A stretch of 22,729 nt of DNA from Scleroderma bovista (lineage: Eukaryota; Basidiomycota; Agaricomycetes; Boletales; Sclerodermataceae), in contig JAYMGJ010000765.1 of NCBI GenBank assembly GCA_037178675.1, positions 1 through 22,729 of the forward strand, written 5' to 3'. Positions 18,252-22,729 of the stretch are shown here, piece after piece; positions within the stretch are counted from its first letter, which is position 1; each line of letters starts with the position of its first letter. The position numbers and the translations under genes are program-made. The notes under the pieces are model-generated. The model saw nothing but the letters and a program-made list of their open reading frames with translations, was not told the origin of the DNA and ran no database searches.

Positions 18252-21200
18252 CTATCCTAGATTCAGTTGTTCACTTGGCATGTAGTGTGACCCACCCGCA
18301 CATCTCCATCCTGATGCCTGCGGGATCCATTGATAGCCCATCGGGCAAAGCCCCATCTGTGCCAACTTCTGTCGTGCCTCTTCCAACTCCTTCAATCTCT
18401 TCGCTTCCTCCTCCTGCTTCCTCTTCAACTTTGCAGCAGCTCTCGCCCTCTCAGCCTTCACCGCCGCCTCGCGCTTCTTTGCCTCAGAAAACTGTCTCTC
18501 TACCTCCGCCAACCTTGCTGGGTCCCCACCAGCCCGCCGTTTCTCATTCTCTAGTGCACGGGCAGCCATCTCAGCGCGCTGCTGCTCATTTGTTGCAAGT
18601 GCGAGCTTGAGCTGCAGCCCCCGCTCCTCCTCGATCGCACGTTTCCTGAGTGCTAGTTCAGCAGCTTTGTCCAGTTGAAGTTGGTTCCAGACTTCATCAG
18701 AGACACCGCGATCACGGCATACCAAGCTTTCAGGCCCCGGCGTGGATGCCCTGCTGGACTCGTCGGACGCAGTTGCAGGCGGAGGTGTCTGCGGCTTGCT
18801 GCGGGCCTTGAGGCGGGCAGTTTGTGTGTCTGGCGACTGTCGCGGGGATGGAGGGGGAGGTTTCGATGTCTGAGTCGCAGAACTGGTACTCGTCGGCGGA
18901 GGTGGAGATGCAGGCCCGTTGAAGCTAGCCATTGGAGGCAGCAAAGGATTATTTTGATGAGAACGGCCCATAGTGGGTACATTCAAACGTCCTCGCTTCT
19001 CATCCCAGGTCAATCTCAGAACCGCAACTGCCTCGCCTATAGTCAAAGAAGGGGGCTGCCCGAAATTATTGGCAGCATTGGAGAACGCCTGCTGCACCAT
19101 CCGCTTCCCAATTGTTTTCATGTCTCTTGCATTTCCCCAGGAGGACAGTTGAGACATGGACTCGACGATGCTCTCCACCTCGGTGTACTCCGTTGAGTTT
19201 GAATCTGTCAGCTCTGCAACGACAATCCCGCTCTTGCGAAGGTCCTTGTCCAGGAGTGACAAGCACTGTTTAGGAGTCATGTTCTGGAAAGCGATCTCCT
19301 CTGGAAAGCGACTCGATAGACCAGGATTGACACTGAGAAGAGAATTCATCTCATGCTCGTATCCAGCCAAGATAATGATGAGTTTGTTCATGAACCGTTC
19401 TTGTGTCATCAAGCCGACAATCTCGTCCATGGCTTCCTTTGCGAAGTGACCCTCGCTCAAGCGATATGCTTCATCAACAAAGAGGACTTTTCCGAGAGCC
19501 TTTTCGAAGACCGCCTTGGTTTTGGGACCTGTGTGTCCGATATATTGCCCAACGAGGTCAGATGCAGAGCACTCGATCACCTCTGCTGAGGACAAGAACC
19601 CCATGTCATAGTAGACTTGACCAAGCTTCCTCGCAGTGCTCGTCTTTCCGGTACCTGTTGTAGCGGCGTCACTCCACATGTTTTCAGACCATTCTGCATC
19701 TACTCACCAGGTGGCCCCTTGAAAATGAAATTGCTCGGTATGTGGGACCGCATATCTAGTCCCTGAGCTTTCATAACGCGTGCAATCTTCTGGTAGTTAT
19801 CAAGCCTCTTTATGATGTCCTCGCACCCCACGACATCCCCAAACAGTTTGGCCAAATTGGCAGACGCGTTCTGGTCCCGTTTATAGTCAGGGTCAAAGTC
19901 TTGGGGTTCAAACGTGACTCCCGTTCGTTTATTGGGTGGGATCGATGCCATGCGATTCTGATACCGAGCTTTGGCAAGACCCAATATATTTTCCACTTCG
20001 CCAGCATTTCCGAAATTTGGACGGCTCTTCATGCGAGAGAGAAGATCGCGTGCTACACGTTTCGCATCATCGGTAGCGGAGAGGTCCTGGCCTTTGAGCT
20101 TGTGGTCCAGAATTTGCATAAGTTGAGGTTCAGTAAAGTCCTCGAAGGTGAATGCGTTCTCTATTTGGAAACGACGAGCTAATCCAGGGTTAACATTCTA
20201 CCGGCCCTTGTCAGTGCCGACGTAGCGTGGTTAGAAACACACATACTTGGAACATTTCTTCCATCTGCTCTTTGTAGCCTAAAAGCAGGACGCATCTGTC
20301 TTCTCCGGGTACGCTCTGGATTTCTGCGACAATCGTGTCGATAACGGAAGTCTTGTATGGATCTCCTGCACTTTTGCTGTACAGCATGTAGGCCTACAAA
20401 CCTATTGTCACTGGATATACACGACATAATCGTCGACTAACCTCGTCAATAACAAGTACCTTTCCGACGGTACTGCTAAGTATCGCTTTGGTCTGCTTTT
20501 CCGATTGTCCAAGGTGTCCGCCAACAAAGTCCGCCGGATTTTTCACAACCACTGCCGAAATATGGTTTCGATACCAATTTATATATGATATAGTGCATTG
20601 GCACCCACCTTCGCCATTGCTGAGAAGACCCAGTTCCGCAAGAACTTGGCCATACAGATTCGCGACTGACGTCTTCCCCGTTCCAGGGGAGCCAAGGAAC
20701 ACCCGATTGAGCGACATCTGGATTGGCTCCTTCTCCTCCAACTCTCTGTGGTAGTTGGTTTCTAGGAGAGCGAAGAAATTACGGACAGAAGCCTTAACAG
20801 ACTCCAGCCCTATGAGGCCCTGGAGTTTTGCCCACGCCGCGCTCTGTGGTAGCACCTGACACGGATCTGGCCCGATCAAATCCTCCTTGGACATGAAGAA
20901 GTCGTCGGCTGATCCTCCCGCTCTACGTGTTTTCTCGACACGTTCGGCCTGCCTCTCACATATTTTGGAGAACATGTTCTGAAGGGCACGCGCATTGCCG
21001 AATCCAGGTCGTCCTCTCCCCCTACCAAGCCTCCGCACAGCGATCCGTGCATATAGCCCACGAATTCCATCTTCGACTTGTATTCGGCCCTTGTACCGCT
21101 TAAAGACCAGGTCCTCGAGCATAGTAAGGAGTTCTGCATCTTTGTAGTCTGAGAACTGGAGACTATACGGCACGCGACTGGGTATTCCCGGGTTGTGTTC

Positions 21201-21861
21201 GAAGAACCTTTCCATCTCCTTGTTGTAGCCCGCGAGAATGAATACCAGGGTGCCCACTCGATTTTCCATTTCGGCCAGTAAGAAATCCAGAACTGGACGA
21301 CCGGATTGATCGTATTCACTGACAAGCTGGTACGCTTCGTCGATGAAGATGGCCCCTCCACCAGCCTTGAGGGCGTCGTCGACGAGTTTCTTTGCTCCTT
21401 GAACCCCTTCGTTCGCAAGCGAGGATCCCGTAGTTTCTATGAAGGCATCTCCTGGTAATACCTCTATGGACTCTAGAAACTCTGCGTACAACCGCGCAAC
21501 AGTGGTTTTGCCTATTGCAAACCATGAGTCTCAATCCTTAACATGACAAAGGAACAAACTTACCGGTTCCAGGATTACCTAGCAATACGAGGTTCAGTCG
21601 TTCCTTGTTAATGGCGACGCCTTGACGCTTCATTGTGTCGATTTTAGACTTTATGCGCAATATTTGCTCCTTCACTTCCTCCAGTCCTGTCATATCCATG
21701 ATCTTGTCAATAGCATCGTTCTTCACGCCCTCGACCCGTTTCTGGTATTCCCACTTATCCCTTGCCGCGGACTCGACTTTCGGACGTGGAGCCACTGGAT
21801 CTGCAGGCTGGGGCTTTGAGGGATCAGTAGATGGTTTTGGTGGTGACTGAGAAGCTGTTTT
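18252..21861 (-). CDS. Triple AAA+ (CbbX/CfxQ-type) module, 3' part of a helicase fusion gene
   Basis: Exons are (from the frame opening near 21,861) to 21,564, then 21,511-20,609, 20,551-20,442, 20,393-20,247, 20,197-19,708 and 19,654-18,252 (stop TAG). Introns of 48-57 nt all fit. Three AAA+ domains follow one another: GNPGTGK/FIDEAY/NPGIPSR, GSPGTGK/VIDEAY/NPGLARR and GPPGTGK/FVDEAYR/NPGLSSR, so each has Walker A, Walker B and an arginine-finger segment. The fold is that of CbbX/CfxQ remodelling ATPases. After a Pro/Ser/Thr-rich linker come an Ala/Glu/Lys/Arg coiled coil and a tail with C-P-x-G-Y-x-W and C-x-G-G-S-H-Y. The upstream frame runs from the helicase/zinc part at 21,862-22,709, so this is probably one protein. 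If separate, the first in-frame ATG is 21,699 (1,062 residues), exactly before the first AAA+ domain. Confidence 0.85.
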
Positions 21862-22709
21862 GGAGAAGCCGATGCTTTAGCTCTAGCGGCAGCTTTCACC
21901 GTCGCTTTCTTCGCCTTCTCTTTCACATCCTCGATTTCCTTTTCCTTCTGGCGTGCCTCCTCTTCTCTGTCTTTAGCTTTCTGGATGTCCGCCAACGCTT
22001 CTTTCTCGTACTGCAACTTGGCATCGAGTTCCATCATTTGCAGATCATGCTCGCGCTCGTCATTTTGTCGCTTGGCTTGGGCCAGGATGTCTTGTTTAGC
22101 TTGTTTCTCGAGTCGCTTCGCCTCCTTCTCGCAAGTGCGTGCACTTGGCTGGGCGCTGCTGGTGACATCTCCAAGTCAGCTTATGGGTTCCCCGCCGGAC
22201 ACGTGTCGCTGGAAGGGAATCTTGCACAGCATTGTGTCGTGCACATTGGGCTGGTTAGGTGCAGTGCGAAGAGGATGGCACTTGAGAGTGCACGGATGTT
22301 GACATTTAAGCACCATACCACTGAATGAAAGAAATCAAGAATAATCCATAAACAAGGACAGAAAGACGAACCAGGGTTCCGTGCAACCACCATCTGGTGA
22401 ATAGACGTCGAACTCATCTGGCTGTTGGATTTTCACGGGTCCAGTCCGGATGCCTCTGGCATCGCACTGGTAGTCCACTGTACATGTATTTCCCACGTCG
22501 CACGAGGTTAAGGAACTTTGTCCAAAGCTCCCCTCCTTTCTTCGACTGTTCAAAGGTGGAAGAATTTCCGATAAGGATCAAGCCGTTTCGTGCTCGCGAT
22601 ATGAGTACATTAAAACGTTCGGGAGAGCTCATGAACCCGATAGAGTTAGCAGTGTTCGAACGGCAAAGGCTTGCGACAACTATGTCGCTCTCTTCACCCT
22701 GATAGTTAT
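21862..22709 (-). pseudogene. Helicase C-terminus, NFX1 zinc region and coiled coil, 5' part of the AAA+ fusion gene (partial, frame-broken)
   Basis: The gene runs off the right edge. Exon 22,709-22,372 starts after an AG at 22,711-22,710 in the same phase as exon 4 of the 13,023 gene. It encodes NYQGEESD, SSPERFNVL, SRARNG and GGCTEP. The next exon starts at 22,320 and encodes the Cys/His-rich KCQHPCTLKCHP segment, then a Glu/Lys-rich coiled coil (about 22,136-21,880) leading into the AAA+ part. Relative to the 13,023 gene there are single-base gains near 22,430, 22,218, 22,186 and 22,140, and near 21,860 a base is missing relative to an uninterrupted frame. Either this is an early pseudogene, or these are sequence errors, or extra introns bypass them. 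The family is certain; the intactness is not. Confidence 0.7.
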
Positions 22710-22729
22710 CTATGGATCATAAGAATCTC

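Noticed and set aside
18675..19196. Long plus-strand open frame opposite the AAA+ exon
   Set aside because: It is the complement of well-supported coding sequence with Walker motifs on the other strand.
21538..21795. An AAA+ gene starting at 21,795
   Set aside because: The codon there is GTG, not ATG. The first in-frame ATG is 21,699 and the frame is open further upstream, so a fusion with the upstream part fits better.

Overview
The window is nuclear DNA of a filamentous fungus, most likely a basidiomycete of the Agaricomycetes. The evidence is spliced genes with many 46-57 nt GT-AG introns, CTRAC-type branch sites, and multi-domain P-loop proteins (NFX1-type helicases and CbbX-like AAA+ ATPases) of the kind expanded in mushroom-forming fungi. 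Species assignment is inference. I see no rRNA, tRNA, CRISPR array or bacterial operon.

The right half (13,023-22,729, minus strand) carries the best-preserved genes. At the edge is the 3' part of a very large gene: the end of an SF1 (UPF1/ZNFX1-type) helicase, an NFX1-type zinc region, a charged coiled coil, three consecutive CbbX/CfxQ-type AAA+ domains, a second coiled coil and a short Cys/Gly/His tail (18,252-22,709). Downstream lies a second copy (13,023-16,701). Its five exons join in frame into a 1,151-residue helicase that stops exactly where the coiled-coil/AAA part would begin. The helicase/zinc part of the edge gene has several frame breaks, so the first gene may be decaying, mis-assembled or rescued by extra introns.

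The left half (1-12,660) is a graveyard and duplication zone. Three broken copies of the same helicase (about 107-1,268, 5,486-7,238 and 11,230-12,655), all minus strand, alternate with other material. Two diverged copies of a segment of about 1.1 kb (3,693-4,800 and 7,791-8,888) each hold a three-exon gene for a small secreted protein with 12 conserved cysteines (102 and 100 residues). I found these by joining exons by hand; the introns are nearly identical while the coding exons differ mostly by amino-acid changes. Next to each copy is a non-autonomous element of about 570 bp with long terminal inverted repeats, in opposite orientation in the two copies. An unrecognised four-exon gene (9,992-10,702) lies between the second element and helicase relic C.

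Working picture (inference): repeated segmental duplication produced a cluster in which a helicase/AAA+ nucleic-acid-sensing or remodelling gene is being copied and broken, while a linked secreted Cys-rich gene pair is diversifying. Animal ZNFX1 and fission-yeast Hrr1 are relatives acting in antiviral defence and small-RNA silencing, so a genome-defence role for the fusion protein is a reasonable hypothesis but not shown here.
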